A stretch of DNA of 64,000 bases from Flavobacterium celericrescens (GCF_011392075.1 NZ_JAAJBV010000002.1:310001-374000), one strand, 5' to 3'. Positions 25,926 to 35,436 are shown, counted from the stretch's first letter. Numbers and translations: made by a program. Notes: a model not told the origin generated them from the letters alone.

Positions 25926-28031
25926 TTATCGGTTCATATAAACCTTTATTAATTCAAATAATTTTTGTTTTTGGATTGGTTTAGAAATAAAATCATTAAA
26001 ACCTAACTTTTTAATTTTTTCTAATTCCTCCTCAAAAGAATAGGAAGTTTGTGCTATAATAGGAATTGTTGGATTGAATTTTCGAATTTCGATGAAAGCC
26101 TCATAACCATCAAGGTTAGGCATTTTTATATCCATCAAAACTAAATCAATTTCTTGATTCTTTTTACAAAATTCTATCGCTTCTAATCCATCTTTTGCAC
26201 GGATAATTCTAAAATTATAACTTTTCAAAATATTCTCAATAAGCAAAAAATTGATATTGTCGTCTTCAGCTACTAGAATAACTTCCTCTTTGCCTAAACT
26301 AATAGCAGTTTTTATCTTCGAAACAATTTCTTTTTTATTATTTTCTTCAGGAGCATAACTAAGTGGAATAGATACAAAAAAAGTAGAACCAATACCTTCT
26401 TGAGAAGTAAAATTAATTTGCCCCCCAATCATATCAACATAGGCTTTTGAAATTGCCAAACCTAGGCCAAGCCCTTCATTAGCTGAAATTCCTTTGGCGT
26501 TAATTTTACTAAATCGTTTAAAAATATTCTCTTGAAAAGCTTTTGGAATTCCTATTCCAGAATCTTTGACACTGAAATTAATCTTGCTACTTTTTTCATC
26601 AACTTCATAATCCAAAATAACAAAGCCTTCTTCTGTAAATTTATAAGAATTGTTTAATAAATTAGTAATGACTTCACCTAATTTAACTTTATCAGAAATG
26701 ATTTGCTTTTGAATTGTTTTTTTAGGTTTTGTTAATTTAAATTCTACTTTTTCATTGCTGTATAACTTTTCATACGACAGAAAAATTTGTTGAATAAATT
26801 CATCTAAATCAAATGGTTGCAAGTTTGGTTTAATTAATTGAGAATCTATTTTAGACATTTCAACTAAATCATCAATAATCTCCAAAAGATTTTTTCCGCT
26901 TTGCTGAATTACATTGATATATTCGTTTCTATCTTTTTCAGATAGTTTAGGATTAGAAAGTAATTCTGAAAATCCTAAAACGGCATTCATTGGAGTTCTG
27001 ATTTCGTGTGACAAATTCATCAAAAAAGCAGATTTTAATTTATCACTTTCTTCTGCTTTATTTTTGGCAATTTCAAGTTCTTTTGTTTTGGTTTGATTTT
27101 CTTCAAATAATTTTCCAATATATCTAAATTCACCTCTAATATTTTTTAATGACTGAATTGCATTTTTATCTCCATTTTTCAATATTTTTTTAATAAAACT
27201 CAATGGAAGTTTAGACCAGCGGTTAGCATAGTAATAATAAACAATCCATGATAAAATCAAGGCGATTGTAATAACAATTAATATGAATTTAGTAATCCAA
27301 AAATCAATATTATAAGCTCTTTTATAAATGAGCTGCTGAATCGTTTGATTTTTATAATCCTTTAGTGGTTTAACAAAATAAACCGCTTTTGAATTTTCTT
27401 CTGGATATTTAAAAAAATCAATATTTGAAGTGCTTATTTTTTCAAAATTCGCAAAATATTCATTATCCAAAAGTCTAGCCATAAAAAAACAACCCGAAGG
27501 TTTTGTCTTGTTTTTATATGGGTCATCTGAAGGATGAATGGTTGCTCCATATACTTCAACAACACCTTCAGGAATTTTGATATAAAATTTATCTACTTTT
27601 TTAGCTAATAATTTAGTTATAGCTTCATGTGGAATAAATTGAACCGTTTTAATCTTTGGGGTTGAAACCTTTGTTAAAAATGTTCCTTTTGTATCATAAA
27701 CACAAACATATTCAACTTTATAATTATCTAAGATATTGGCAACCGAAGTATTAAACCATTTAACATCTTTAGTTTTTACAAAATCAACAAATTCATCCCA
27801 ATAAGTAATTTCAACAGCTAAGGAAGTATAATTTTCAGAATTTAGTTTTATTAAAGAATTGATTTCGTTCTTGTAAATTTTATTACTAGAATCATAAATA
27901 TCTCTTTCTTGTACTTTCATGTAATAGTACAACGAACCTACTAAAACCAATAGTCCAAAAGACATTAGTGAAAGTAAACTAATTACTTTTGTATAGGTAG
28001 AATCTGCATTTTTAGGGAAAATAAATTTCAC
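25926..28031 (-). CDS. CHASE4-type hybrid sensor histidine kinase
   Basis: A 701-residue inner-membrane sensor. TM1 is at about 17-38 and TM2 at 246-268, enclosing a periplasmic CHASE4-like domain (ITYWDEFVDFVKTKDVKWFN). Then come a HisKA domain with His342 in SHEIRTPMNAVLGFSELL, an HATPase domain (NNSYKFTEEGF, DSGIGIP, GLGLGLAISK) and a C-terminal receiver with Asp634 (LVLMDIKMPNLDGYEAF). Phosphate probably passes to an Hpt protein; a free Hpt is encoded at 38.7 kb. The signal is unknown. It appears to be its own unit, 92 bases upstream of the carboxylase operon on the same strand. Confidence 0.92.
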   Translation of the reverse strand: MKFIFPKNADSTYTKVISLLSLMSFGLLVLVGSLYYYMKVQERDIYDSSNKIYKNEINSLIKLNSENYTSLAVEITYWDEFVDFVKTKDVKWFNTSVANILDNYKVEYVCVYDTKGTFLTKVSTPKIKTVQFIPHEAITKLLAKKVDKFYIKIPEGVVEVYGATIHPSDDPYKNKTKPSGCFFMARLLDNEYFANFEKISTSNIDFFKYPEENSKAVYFVKPLKDYKNQTIQQLIYKRAYNIDFWITKFILIVITIALILSWIVYYYYANRWSKLPLSFIKKILKNGDKNAIQSLKNIRGEFRYIGKLFEENQTKTKELEIAKNKAEESDKLKSAFLMNLSHEIRTPMNAVLGFSELLSNPKLSEKDRNEYINVIQQSGKNLLEIIDDLVEMSKIDSQLIKPNLQPFDLDEFIQQIFLSYEKLYSNEKVEFKLTKPKKTIQKQIISDKVKLGEVITNLLNNSYKFTEEGFVILDYEVDEKSSKINFSVKDSGIGIPKAFQENIFKRFSKINAKGISANEGLGLGLAISKAYVDMIGGQINFTSQEGIGSTFFVSIPLSYAPEENNKKEIVSKIKTAISLGKEEVILVAEDDNINFLLIENILKSYNFRIIRAKDGLEAIEFCKKNQEIDLVLMDIKMPNLDGYEAFIEIRKFNPTIPIIAQTSYSFEEELEKIKKLGFNDFISKPIQKQKLFELIKVYMNR

Positions 28032-28119
28032 ACCATATCGTATTAGATGTTAAATTTATACTTTTTTTTCAATAATTATAAAATATTTAATGAAAAATAA
28101 AGCCTATTTAGTAAAAATT

Positions 28120-30309
28120 CTACAAAACCAACAAAGAATTGTTTTTTAGAATTTGCATCGATTTACTATACCAAAACAATTCAAAATCATCAAATTGTTG
28201 TTCAAAATCAGCTTTCAATTGAGCAAAAGTGATTTTATTTTCATTATAAACCGAAATTCTCTCTAAAACTTCAATCAACCATTTCCCTTCTTCAGCATTT
28301 AGCGAAATATCATACGTTTGAGTTTTTTGATAAAATGTTAATTTCATCATTTTCCATGAATTTCCTTTTTTGGATTTGGTGAAGATTTCGGTTTGAGGTT
28401 TTCCTCCTATCCAAACAATTTTAGCATTGGGTTTTGTTGTAAAATTTTGTTCTTTTTCCAAACAATTATAAATAAAATCAGAAGGGATTTTTGTTTTCGG
28501 AATTTTAAAATCAAACCAATCTTGCAAATCGTAATCGAAACAGATTCCGTGCATGTAATTGAACAATGATTTTTTTAATCCGAAGCTGAATTTATCGTGA
28601 TTGATTCCGGTTTTGTCTTTGAAATTGATGTCGTTATTAGCAAACATAATTTCATTTTGTTCCGGAATTACTCCGAATTCTTCAGGAAACATTCCCACAG
28701 GAGAATGTGCTGTCATGGCAAATTGATGCCAAAAACCACTTTGCAAAACGCCCAATTCAAACAATTGACGCACCATTTCTAAACTATCAATAGTTTCTTG
28801 AATCGTTTGTGTTGGATAACCATACATCAAATAGGCATGCACCATAATTCCAGATTCCGTGAAATTTCGAGTTACTTGCGCTACCTGTTCGACGGTTACT
28901 CCTTTCTTGATTAGTTCTAAAAGTCGGTCCGAAGCCACTTCTAATCCACCAGAAACTGCAATACAACCTGATTCTTTTAATAACAAACACAAATCGGCAG
29001 TAAAACTTTTTTCAAAACGAATATTTGTCCACCAAGTAACGACTAGTTTTCGCTTGATAATTTCCAAAGCTACTTCACGCATTAATGCTGGTGGCGCAGC
29101 TTCGTCTACAAAATGGAATCCATTTTCGCCCGTTTGAGCGACCAATTCTTCCATTCGATCAACCAAAATCTTGGCAGCAATCGGTTCATACAACTTTATG
29201 TAATCTAAAGAAATATCACAAAACGTACATTTTCCCCAATAACAACCGTGTGCCATAGTAAGCTTATTCCAACGACCATCGCTCCACAAACTATGCATTG
29301 GATTGGCTACTTCAATTACCGAAATATATTTATCTAATAATAAATCAGAATAATCTGGAGTTCCTACTTCGCTTTGTTTGTAATCGTTGCGTGGGGAATT
29401 GTTTTTATATACTACTTGGTTGTTTTCTAAAAGAAAAGTTCGCTTTAAAGACATCTCGGCTTCGCTCGATGTGACAAAATCGTACAACAATTCAACAGGT
29501 AATTCGCCATCATCTAACGTAATAAAATCGAAGAATTCAAAAACTCTTTTATCTTTTAATTCACGTAATTCCGTATTTGGAAAACCGCCACCCATAGCAA
29601 TTTTTACAGATGGAAAATTAGTCTTTAAAAACTGAGCACAACGAAAAGCACTGTATAAATTACCAGGAAAAGGAACAGAAAAACAAACTAGTTTAGGTTG
29701 CACTTTTTCAATTCTTTCTTTCAGAATTTTAATTGTGATTTCGTCAATAAACGTTAATTCATCTTGCAAATGATTGTAAAGTTCATCAAACGAATTTGCA
29801 CTTCGTCCTAAACGTTCTGCATAGCGACTAAATCCGAAATTTTCATCGACACATTCCACAATGAAATCCGATAAATCTTCTAAATATAAAGTAGCTAGAT
29901 GTTTAGCTTTGTCTTGCATTCCCATCGAACCAAATGCAAATTCCATATCGTCTAATTGATCAAAACGAGAAGCTTCTGGCAAAAAATTTCCAGAACAAAT
30001 TTGTCGTGCTAATGATGGATTTTTTCCTTGGAGAAAAGCGATTACAGAATCGATTGTTTTGATGTAATCGTCTTTTAGGGAATAAATTCGCTGTGAATTC
30101 GGCTCAAATTCTTCAAAATTGAAACTTGAAACTTGAAACAAACGTTCTAAACCTTGTTTGGAAAACATTTCTAAAATCACTTCAATACCTAAATCCATTT
30201 GGAACGCGGAAATATTTTTGGTATTCAAAAAACCTTTCAAATAAGCCGTTGCTGGATACGGTGTATTCAGTTGGGTAAAAGGTGGTGTGATTAAGAGAAT
30301 GTTTTTCAA
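28120..30309 (-). CDS. B12-binding radical SAM protein
   Basis: About 729 residues from a TTG at 30309 (MKNILLITPPFTQLNTPYP), the start typical of the family; an in-frame TTG at 30327 lies inside a -7-like box and is less likely. No ATG is available. An N-terminal cobalamin-binding-like domain (CFSVPFPGNLYSAF, KIAMGGGFPN, FDFITLDDGE) precedes a radical SAM domain with a CX4CX2C motif (GCYWGKCTFC), one residue longer than the usual CX3CX2C. Then VSGGLEVASDRLLELIKKG and MYGYPTQTIQET follow. The substrate is unknown; relatives modify lipids, tetrapyrroles or peptides. It stands alone between a kinase gene and the divergent bshC. Confidence 0.85.
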   Translation of the reverse strand: MKNILLITPPFTQLNTPYPATAYLKGFLNTKNISAFQMDLGIEVILEMFSKQGLERLFQVSSFNFEEFEPNSQRIYSLKDDYIKTIDSVIAFLQGKNPSLARQICSGNFLPEASRFDQLDDMEFAFGSMGMQDKAKHLATLYLEDLSDFIVECVDENFGFSRYAERLGRSANSFDELYNHLQDELTFIDEITIKILKERIEKVQPKLVCFSVPFPGNLYSAFRCAQFLKTNFPSVKIAMGGGFPNTELRELKDKRVFEFFDFITLDDGELPVELLYDFVTSSEAEMSLKRTFLLENNQVVYKNNSPRNDYKQSEVGTPDYSDLLLDKYISVIEVANPMHSLWSDGRWNKLTMAHGCYWGKCTFCDISLDYIKLYEPIAAKILVDRMEELVAQTGENGFHFVDEAAPPALMREVALEIIKRKLVVTWWTNIRFEKSFTADLCLLLKESGCIAVSGGLEVASDRLLELIKKGVTVEQVAQVTRNFTESGIMVHAYLMYGYPTQTIQETIDSLEMVRQLFELGVLQSGFWHQFAMTAHSPVGMFPEEFGVIPEQNEIMFANNDINFKDKTGINHDKFSFGLKKSLFNYMHGICFDYDLQDWFDFKIPKTKIPSDFIYNCLEKEQNFTTKPNAKIVWIGGKPQTEIFTKSKKGNSWKMMKLTFYQKTQTYDISLNAEEGKWLIEVLERISVYNENKITFAQLKADFEQQFDDFELFWYSKSMQILKNNSLLVL

Positions 30310-30327
30310 GGCAAATAATTTCAACAA

Positions 30328-30335
30328 AAATAAGG
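30328..30335 (-). promoter_or_regulatory. Possible -7 box of the radical SAM gene
   Basis: On the minus strand TATTTTTG is a TAnnTTTG match that overlaps the upstream candidate TTG start (about 30325-30332), so a transcript from it would use the TTG at 30309. Coordinates may be off by a few bases. Confidence 0.35.
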
Positions 30336-30392
30336 TTTTTATTAATTCCTAACTACTTGTTAAAGGCGTTTTAGTAACAAAGATTTTTAGTA

Positions 30393-30418
30393 TTTTAGCA
30401 GAAAAATAATTGCTAAAA
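30393..30418 (+). promoter_or_regulatory. Inverted repeat over the bshC start region
   Basis: TTTTAGCA and TGCTAAAA are perfect inverted arms 10 bases apart; the right arm ends on the A of the bshC start codon. The left arm overlaps a weak -7 box (TATTTTAG, 30391-30398), so this looks more like a DNA operator than an mRNA hairpin. Confidence 0.4.
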
Positions 30419-32013
30419 TGCCAAACGACTGTATTACGTATCAAAATTCGGGATATTTTTCAAAACTAATCGTAGATTATTTAGACCAAAAGGCTGAATT
30501 AAAAGCGTTATACAATCGATTTCCAACAGTAGAAAACTTTAAACTCCAGATTGAGGATAAAAGTAAAAATTTTCCAATTGAAAATCGTGAAATTTTAGCA
30601 AAAGCATTAGTAAATCAATACCAAAAGTTTGAAATTTCAGAAGCTACTTTAGCTAATATTGAACTTTTAAAAGATTCAAAAACCTTTACCATTACAACTG
30701 GACATCAGCTAAATCTATTTACTGGTCCTTTGTATTTTTTATATAAAATTGTTTCGGTAATTAATTTAACGAAAGAATTAAAAACGGCTTATCCTGAAAA
30801 TAATTTTATTCCTGTGTATTGGATGGCGACTGAGGATCATGATTTTGATGAAATTAATTTCTTTTCATTCAAAGAAAAAAAAATCCAATGGAATAGAGAG
30901 AGCAATGGACCTGTTGGCAGACTTAATACTGCTGGTTTAAATGAAGTTTTTGAGCAATTTTCAAGTGAATTAGGTATAGGAAATAACGCCAATTACCTTC
31001 GCGAACTCTTTAAAAAATCGTATTTAGAACACGATAGTTTAGCCGATGCAACTCGTTTTCTAGCAAATGAACTTTTCAAAAAAGAAGGTTTAGTAATTAT
31101 CGATGGTGATGATTTGGAACTAAAAAAATTATTTATTCCTTATGCAAAAAATGAATTATTACAGCAAACATCATTTAAAAAAGTTAACGAAACCCTTCCG
31201 TTATTAAAAGAGTACAACGTTCAGGTAAATCCAAGAGAAATTAACTTATTTTATATTCAAGATAATTTACGTGAACGTATTATTTTAGAAAATGGTAATT
31301 ATAAAATTAATAATACACAATTATCATTTTCAGAGAGCGAAATCTTAACCGAATTAGAAAATAATCCAAAAAACTTTAGTCCAAATGTTATTTTAAGACC
31401 ATTATATCAAGAAATAATTCTACCAAATTTATGCTATATTGGCGGCGGAGGTGAATTAGCTTATTGGTTGGAATTGAAGTCTAATTTTGAGGCAAATAAT
31501 ATTACGTTTCCTATTTTATTACTTCGTAATTCTGTTTTAATCGCTACAAAAAAGCAAGTTGAAAAGTTAGATAAATTAGGATTGAATTGGAATGATATTT
31601 TTATGTCTCAAAAACAACTTTCGGACAAAAAAACCAAAGAATTTTCGGCATTCACAATCGACTTTTCTGAACAAAAAACAGTTTTACAAAAACAATTTGA
31701 TTCGTTACTAGAAATTGCAAACCGAACTGACAAATCATTTATAGGCGCAGTAAAAGCTCAAGAAGCAAAACAACTCAAAGGCTTAGAAAATTTAGAAAAA
31801 CGATTATTAAAGGCTGAACGAAAAAATCATACTTCAAAATTGGAGCGTATTTTTGAAATTCAAAATGAATTATTCCCTAACAAAAGCTTACAGGAAAGAA
31901 ATCAAAATTTAGCCTCTTTTGTGTCCGATGTAGATGATTTTGAAAGCTTTGTAAGAAAAATAACCGCTGAATTATTGCCTTTAGAACAAAAATTTTCAAT
32001 TGTTATTTTATAA
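30418..32013 (+). CDS. bshC: Bacillithiol biosynthesis cysteine-adding enzyme BshC
   Basis: A 531-residue protein with the BshC signatures TTGHQLNLFTGPLYFLYKI near residue 95-113 and PVYWMATEDHDFDEI near 137-150, then IGGGGELAYWLEL and a C-terminal coiled coil (about 450-490). It adds cysteine to glucosaminyl-malate, the last step of bacillithiol synthesis. No other bsh genes are nearby, which is common in Bacteroidota. The thiol it makes may be the carrier for the persulfide dioxygenase encoded near 20 kb. It is followed by an AT-rich hairpin. Confidence 0.95.
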   Translation: MPNDCITYQNSGYFSKLIVDYLDQKAELKALYNRFPTVENFKLQIEDKSKNFPIENREILAKALVNQYQKFEISEATLANIELLKDSKTFTITTGHQLNLFTGPLYFLYKIVSVINLTKELKTAYPENNFIPVYWMATEDHDFDEINFFSFKEKKIQWNRESNGPVGRLNTAGLNEVFEQFSSELGIGNNANYLRELFKKSYLEHDSLADATRFLANELFKKEGLVIIDGDDLELKKLFIPYAKNELLQQTSFKKVNETLPLLKEYNVQVNPREINLFYIQDNLRERIILENGNYKINNTQLSFSESEILTELENNPKNFSPNVILRPLYQEIILPNLCYIGGGGELAYWLELKSNFEANNITFPILLLRNSVLIATKKQVEKLDKLGLNWNDIFMSQKQLSDKKTKEFSAFTIDFSEQKTVLQKQFDSLLEIANRTDKSFIGAVKAQEAKQLKGLENLEKRLLKAERKNHTSKLERIFEIQNELFPNKSLQERNQNLASFVSDVDDFESFVRKITAELLPLEQKFSIVIL

Positions 32014-32020
32014 TTTATCG

Positions 32021-32057
32021 ATAAAATACTTTTTTATTCGATAAAAAGTAGTATTTT
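32021..32057 (+). terminator. AT-rich terminator-like hairpin after bshC
   Basis: AAAATACTTTTTTAT pairs with ATAAAAAGTAGTATTTT around a TCG loop with a small bulge, then T residues. A 12-base palindrome (TTTATCGATAAA) starts the region. Confidence 0.6.
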
Positions 32058-32130
32058 TCATTTTTTTAACAATTATTTTACTTAATATGTGCTTTTGTAA
32101 CAATATTAATTTACAATGTTAAATTATTAT

Positions 32131-32138
32131 TATATTTG
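32131..32138 (+). promoter_or_regulatory. -7 promoter box of the SUMF1-like gene
   Basis: TATATTTG followed by CACAC is a perfect TAnnTTTG match 26 bases before the start codon. Confidence 0.5.
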
Positions 32139-32164
32139 CACACCTAAATTAATTTTAAACCCCT

Positions 32165-32992
32165 ATGAAAAAAATTACTTTTTATTCAGCATTATTAATG
32201 ACACTTTTAGCTTTTTTCGCTTTTAAAAATATACTTATCGAAAATAGCCTAGTACAAGTAAAAGGAGGAACATTTAAAATGGGTTCAAAAGATTCTGATG
32301 GAAATGCAGAAGTAGATGAACAAAAAGAACATAGTGTAACTTTAAATACATTTGAAATTAGTAAATTCGAAGTAACCGTTTGGGAATGGAAGCAGTTTAT
32401 TAAAGCAAATAAAATGAAAATGCCTGCAAAACCAACTTGGGGCTGGCAAGACAATTACCCTATCAATGGAGTTACATGGAATGAAGCAATTGCATATTGT
32501 AATTGGTTAAGTATTAAAGAAAAACTACAGCCGTGTTATACTAAAAAAGGACCAAATTTTATTTGCAACTTTAAAGCTAATGGTTATAGATTGCCAACAG
32601 AGGCTGAATGGGAATTTACTGCCAAAGGAGGATCACTTACAAAAATGTTTAAATTTAGTGGTAGCGATAAACTTGACGAAGTAGCTTGGCATAAAGCAAA
32701 TAGCGATGGTCAACCACACACAATAGGAACAAAATTACCAAACGAATTAGGTGTCTATGACATGAGTGGAAATGTATGGGAATGGTGTTGGGATTGGTAC
32801 AACAAAGATTTCTATAAACAAGAAAAAGGAGACAATCCAAAAGGACCAGAAATGGGAGAAAGAAGAACTGTCAGAGGAGGTTCTTGGGATAGTCAACCAA
32901 GCTACATTAGACCAGCAAACCGAATTTCTACAATTCCATCTAAAACACATGAATTTTATGGTTTTAGAGTAGCTCGAACAGTTACAAAATAA
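32165..32992 (+). CDS. SUMF1/formylglycine-generating-enzyme-like exported protein
   Basis: A 275-residue protein with an N-terminal hydrophobic anchor or signal peptide (residues 1-25) and one FGE-sulfatase domain: VKGGTFKMGSKDSDG, FEISKFEVTVWEWKQF, GVTWNEAIAYCNWLS, YRLPTEAEWEFTAKGG, GVYDMSGNVWEWCWDW and RTVRGGSWDS. True formylglycine-generating enzymes need two active-site cysteines near the C-terminus; I do not see that pair here, so it is probably a structural or binding version, as are GldK-like proteins. It stands alone between bshC and ndk. Confidence 0.88.
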   Translation: MKKITFYSALLMTLLAFFAFKNILIENSLVQVKGGTFKMGSKDSDGNAEVDEQKEHSVTLNTFEISKFEVTVWEWKQFIKANKMKMPAKPTWGWQDNYPINGVTWNEAIAYCNWLSIKEKLQPCYTKKGPNFICNFKANGYRLPTEAEWEFTAKGGSLTKMFKFSGSDKLDEVAWHKANSDGQPHTIGTKLPNELGVYDMSGNVWEWCWDWYNKDFYKQEKGDNPKGPEMGERRTVRGGSWDSQPSYIRPANRISTIPSKTHEFYGFRVARTVTK

Positions 32993-33004
32993 TAAAAAAC
33001 AATA

Positions 33005-33034
33005 TTGCAAAACCTAATTAAAATAGTACCTTTG
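33005..33034 (+). promoter_or_regulatory. Promoter of ndk
   Basis: TTG at 33005-33007, 19 bases, then TACCTTTG at 33027-33034. Both boxes and spacing fit the Bacteroidota consensus, making this the clearest plus-strand promoter in the window. Confidence 0.7.
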
Positions 33035-33049
33035 CAAAAAATTTAAAAA

Positions 33050-33469
33050 ATGGCAACAAACAGAACTTTTACAATGATTAAACCAGATGCTGTAGAAAAC
33101 GGACATATTGGTGGAATCTTAAACATGATTACTGAAGGTGGTTTCAAAATTGTTTCTTTGAAATTAACTCAATTAACTATTGCTGATGCACAAGCTTTTT
33201 ATGCTGTTCACGCTGCAAGACCATTTTTTGGTGAATTAGTTGAATTTATGACAAGAGGCCCTATTGTAGCAGCTATCTTAGAAAAAGAAAATGCTGTGGA
33301 AGACTTCAGAACTTTAATTGGAGCTACTAATCCAGCAGATGCAGCTGAAGGAACAATCCGTAAAAAATATGCTACTTCAATTGGAGAAAATGCAGTTCAC
33401 GGATCTGATTCTGATGAAAATGCAGCTATTGAAAGTGCTTTCCATTTTTCAGGAAGAGAACAGTTTTAA
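33050..33469 (+). CDS. ndk: Nucleoside diphosphate kinase
   Basis: A 139-residue NDP kinase: [10 protein letters not shown] at the N-terminus and the phosphorylated His117 in [12 protein letters not shown]. It balances nucleoside triphosphate pools by transferring phosphate from ATP. Full length and intact. It is a single-gene unit with a complete promoter and a strong terminator. Confidence 0.97.
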   Translation: MATNRTFTMIKPDAVENGHIGGILNMITEGGFKIVSLKLTQLTIADAQAFYAVHAARPFFGELVEFMTRGPIVAAILEKENAVEDFRTLIGATNPADAAEGTIRKKYATSIGENAVHGSDSDENAAIESAFHFSGREQF

Positions 33470-33484
33470 TTGATGATTGCAGAT

Positions 33485-33550
33485 TTCTGAATTTTGAATT
33501 CAGAATAAAATATAAAATCTCGTTTCTTAATTGAAACGAGATTTTTTTTT
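33485..33550. terminator. Double hairpin terminator between ndk and the DUF721 gene
   Basis: A first hairpin (TTCTGAATT/AATTCAGAA) is followed by a 12-bp stem (AAATCTCGTTTC/GAAACGAGATTT) and ten T residues that touch the stop codon of the convergent gene. Confidence 0.85.
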
Positions 33551-33845
33551 ATCGTAAAACCAAAGTTGTAATCAAATCTTTTCGAAGTTCTTCGTTTATC
33601 ATTTTTATGATTTTATCTTTTCCATAACTTAATTCTTCTCGTAAAACCGCTGAAGACAAAGCTACATAAAGCGTTGAACCTTTGAGCTGAATTTCTGTTG
33701 TGTAATTATTTACCCCATTTCCCATTAAATTTTTCCATGCGTCACGAACATTAACCACATCGATACCAGCCTCTAACTTATTTTGAGTAATAAATTGCTT
33801 CAACACATCTCCTATCTGAATTTCTTCATTGAATCGTTTTGCCAT
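33549..33845 (-). CDS. DUF721 (DciA-like) protein
   Basis: A 98-residue basic alpha/beta protein: IGDVLKQFITQNKLEAGIDVVNVRDAWKNLMG, then LYVALSSAVLREELSYGKDKII. This matches DUF721, the family that contains DciA, the replicative helicase loader of bacteria lacking DnaC. Most DciA proteins have an extra tail; this one is a minimal KH-like domain. Assignment to helicase loading is by family only. It lies 2 bases after the lipoprotein gene stop and is probably co-transcribed with it. Confidence 0.85.
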   Translation of the reverse strand: MAKRFNEEIQIGDVLKQFITQNKLEAGIDVVNVRDAWKNLMGNGVNNYTTEIQLKGSTLYVALSSAVLREELSYGKDKIIKMINEELRKDLITTLVLR

Positions 33846-33847
33846 GC

Positions 33848-34264
33848 CTATTTAATCGAAAATTTAGCGGGTCTTTTATAATGATACTCCAAATCTTGTT
33901 GGTTTTTAACCACTAATTTATCTTTAGATAATTCAATAATTTCTTCGTTCCAATTAGCATAATTTGTTTTATACTGAATTGTGGCATCACCATCTTTAAG
34001 CACAATAACAACATCTTCCTTCAAATCATTTGTCAAATATGTACCATCTATTTGTGGCATCACTTTACTACGAAAACCTTTTTTATCACTAATTTTAAAG
34101 AAATCTATTGTTTCATTTACTTTGTATTCTTTCTTATCACCATCTGGAAGTTCAACTTTTTCAATTTCCCAATAGCCATTCAAATTTTGTAAATCAGTCT
34201 CAGAAATAGATTGTTTACATGATAAAAACAACCCGAAAACAAGAAATAATATTATTTTTTTCAT
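33848..34264 (-). CDS. Small lipocalin-like lipoprotein
   Basis: A 138-residue lipoprotein from the ATG at 34264 (MKKIILFLVFGLFLSC, lipobox Cys16); a start three codons earlier lacks support. The mature part (LNGYWEIEKVELPDGDKKEY, FRSKVMPQIDGTYL, NEEIIELSKDKLVVKNQQDLEYHYKR) is beta-rich and resembles lipocalin-like lipoproteins common in flavobacteria. It should sit in the envelope. No ligand can be named. Its coupling to a DUF721 gene is conserved-looking but unexplained. Confidence 0.75.
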   Translation of the reverse strand: MKKIILFLVFGLFLSCKQSISETDLQNLNGYWEIEKVELPDGDKKEYKVNETIDFFKISDKKGFRSKVMPQIDGTYLTNDLKEDVVIVLKDGDATIQYKTNYANWNEEIIELSKDKLVVKNQQDLEYHYKRPAKFSIK

Positions 34265-34368
34265 TGTACACACATTAATATGGTATAAAATTACAATTAT
34301 TTATCTTTCAAATTAAACTATTCCTTACTTTTATTGTCTAATGAATATGTAACCGTTTTTTAAATACT

Positions 34369-35436
34369 ATGAAAAAAATATTATCCCTATTTGTGCTTTC
34401 AACTCTATTTAGTTGTGGTTCTGATGATTCACCAACTCCTTCAACTCCAGAAGAACAAATGTACTTTCCTCCAATTGGTTCTGATGTTTGGGAAACAAAA
34501 ACTATTGCTAGCTTAGGGTGGAACCAATCTCAGGTACAACCTTTATTAGACTATTTAGAATTAAAGCACACTAAAGGATTCATAGTACTCCATAACGGAA
34601 GAATAGTTATGGAAAATTACTTCAATGGCCATTCTGCTACACAGCCATGGTATTGGGCAAGTGCTGGTAAAACACTAACTGCAACTGTCACCGGAATTGC
34701 TGAGCAAGAAGGATATTTGAACATTAGCAATAAAGTTTCTGATTATTTAGGAACAGGGTGGACAAGCATTCCATTAGCAAAAGAAAATTTAATAACCAAT
34801 AAACATCTTTTAACCATGACATCTGGTCTAAACGATGCTTTAGGCGATGATGTTTCTCCAGCCAATTTGCAATACGTTGCCGATGCCGGCACACGATGGG
34901 CATACCACAATGTATATGTAAAATTACAAGATGTAGTAGCAGCATCTACAGGACAAACTTGGTCAAACTATTTCAATACAAAATTAAGAGACAAAATAGG
35001 AATGACTAATGGGTTATGGGTTGAAATGGATGGTTTAAGTGTATATTGGAGTACTACTAGAAATATGGCACGTTTTGGTTTACTAGCTTTAAACAAAGGA
35101 AAATGGGAAGGCAATCAGATTGTTCCTCAAAATTATATGGATAACGCAACAAGCACATCACAAAATATTAATTTAGCTTATGGCTATCTGTGGTGGTTAA
35201 ATGGAAAAACAAGCTATCATTTACCTCAAACACAACTACAATTCAACGGCACATTAATTCCATCTGCTCCTGCAGATATGTATTGTGCTTTAGGTAAAAA
35301 TGATCAAAAAATATATGTAGTACCTAGTAAAAAATTAGTTATCATCCGAATGGGAGATGTTGCTGATGGTGTCAATTTTGCTTTATCAGATTTTGATGAA
35401 ACATTATGGGAAAAAATAAGTGCTGTTATCAACTAA
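34369..35436 (+). CDS. Serine hydrolase, class C beta-lactamase/transpeptidase family, lipoprotein
   Basis: A 355-residue lipoprotein (lipobox Cys16, LFSC). The penicillin-recognising fold has the SxxK nucleophile motif SAGK at 98-101 and YHN at 179-181 as the YxN motif; GYLWWLNGK follows. A KTG-like third motif is not obvious, so it may be an esterase or peptidase and not a true beta-lactamase. The target is unknown; action is in the periplasm or on the surface. The last codons are part of a strong terminator stem. Confidence 0.88.
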   Translation: MKKILSLFVLSTLFSCGSDDSPTPSTPEEQMYFPPIGSDVWETKTIASLGWNQSQVQPLLDYLELKHTKGFIVLHNGRIVMENYFNGHSATQPWYWASAGKTLTATVTGIAEQEGYLNISNKVSDYLGTGWTSIPLAKENLITNKHLLTMTSGLNDALGDDVSPANLQYVADAGTRWAYHNVYVKLQDVVAASTGQTWSNYFNTKLRDKIGMTNGLWVEMDGLSVYWSTTRNMARFGLLALNKGKWEGNQIVPQNYMDNATSTSQNINLAYGYLWWLNGKTSYHLPQTQLQFNGTLIPSAPADMYCALGKNDQKIYVVPSKKLVIIRMGDVADGVNFALSDFDETLWEKISAVIN

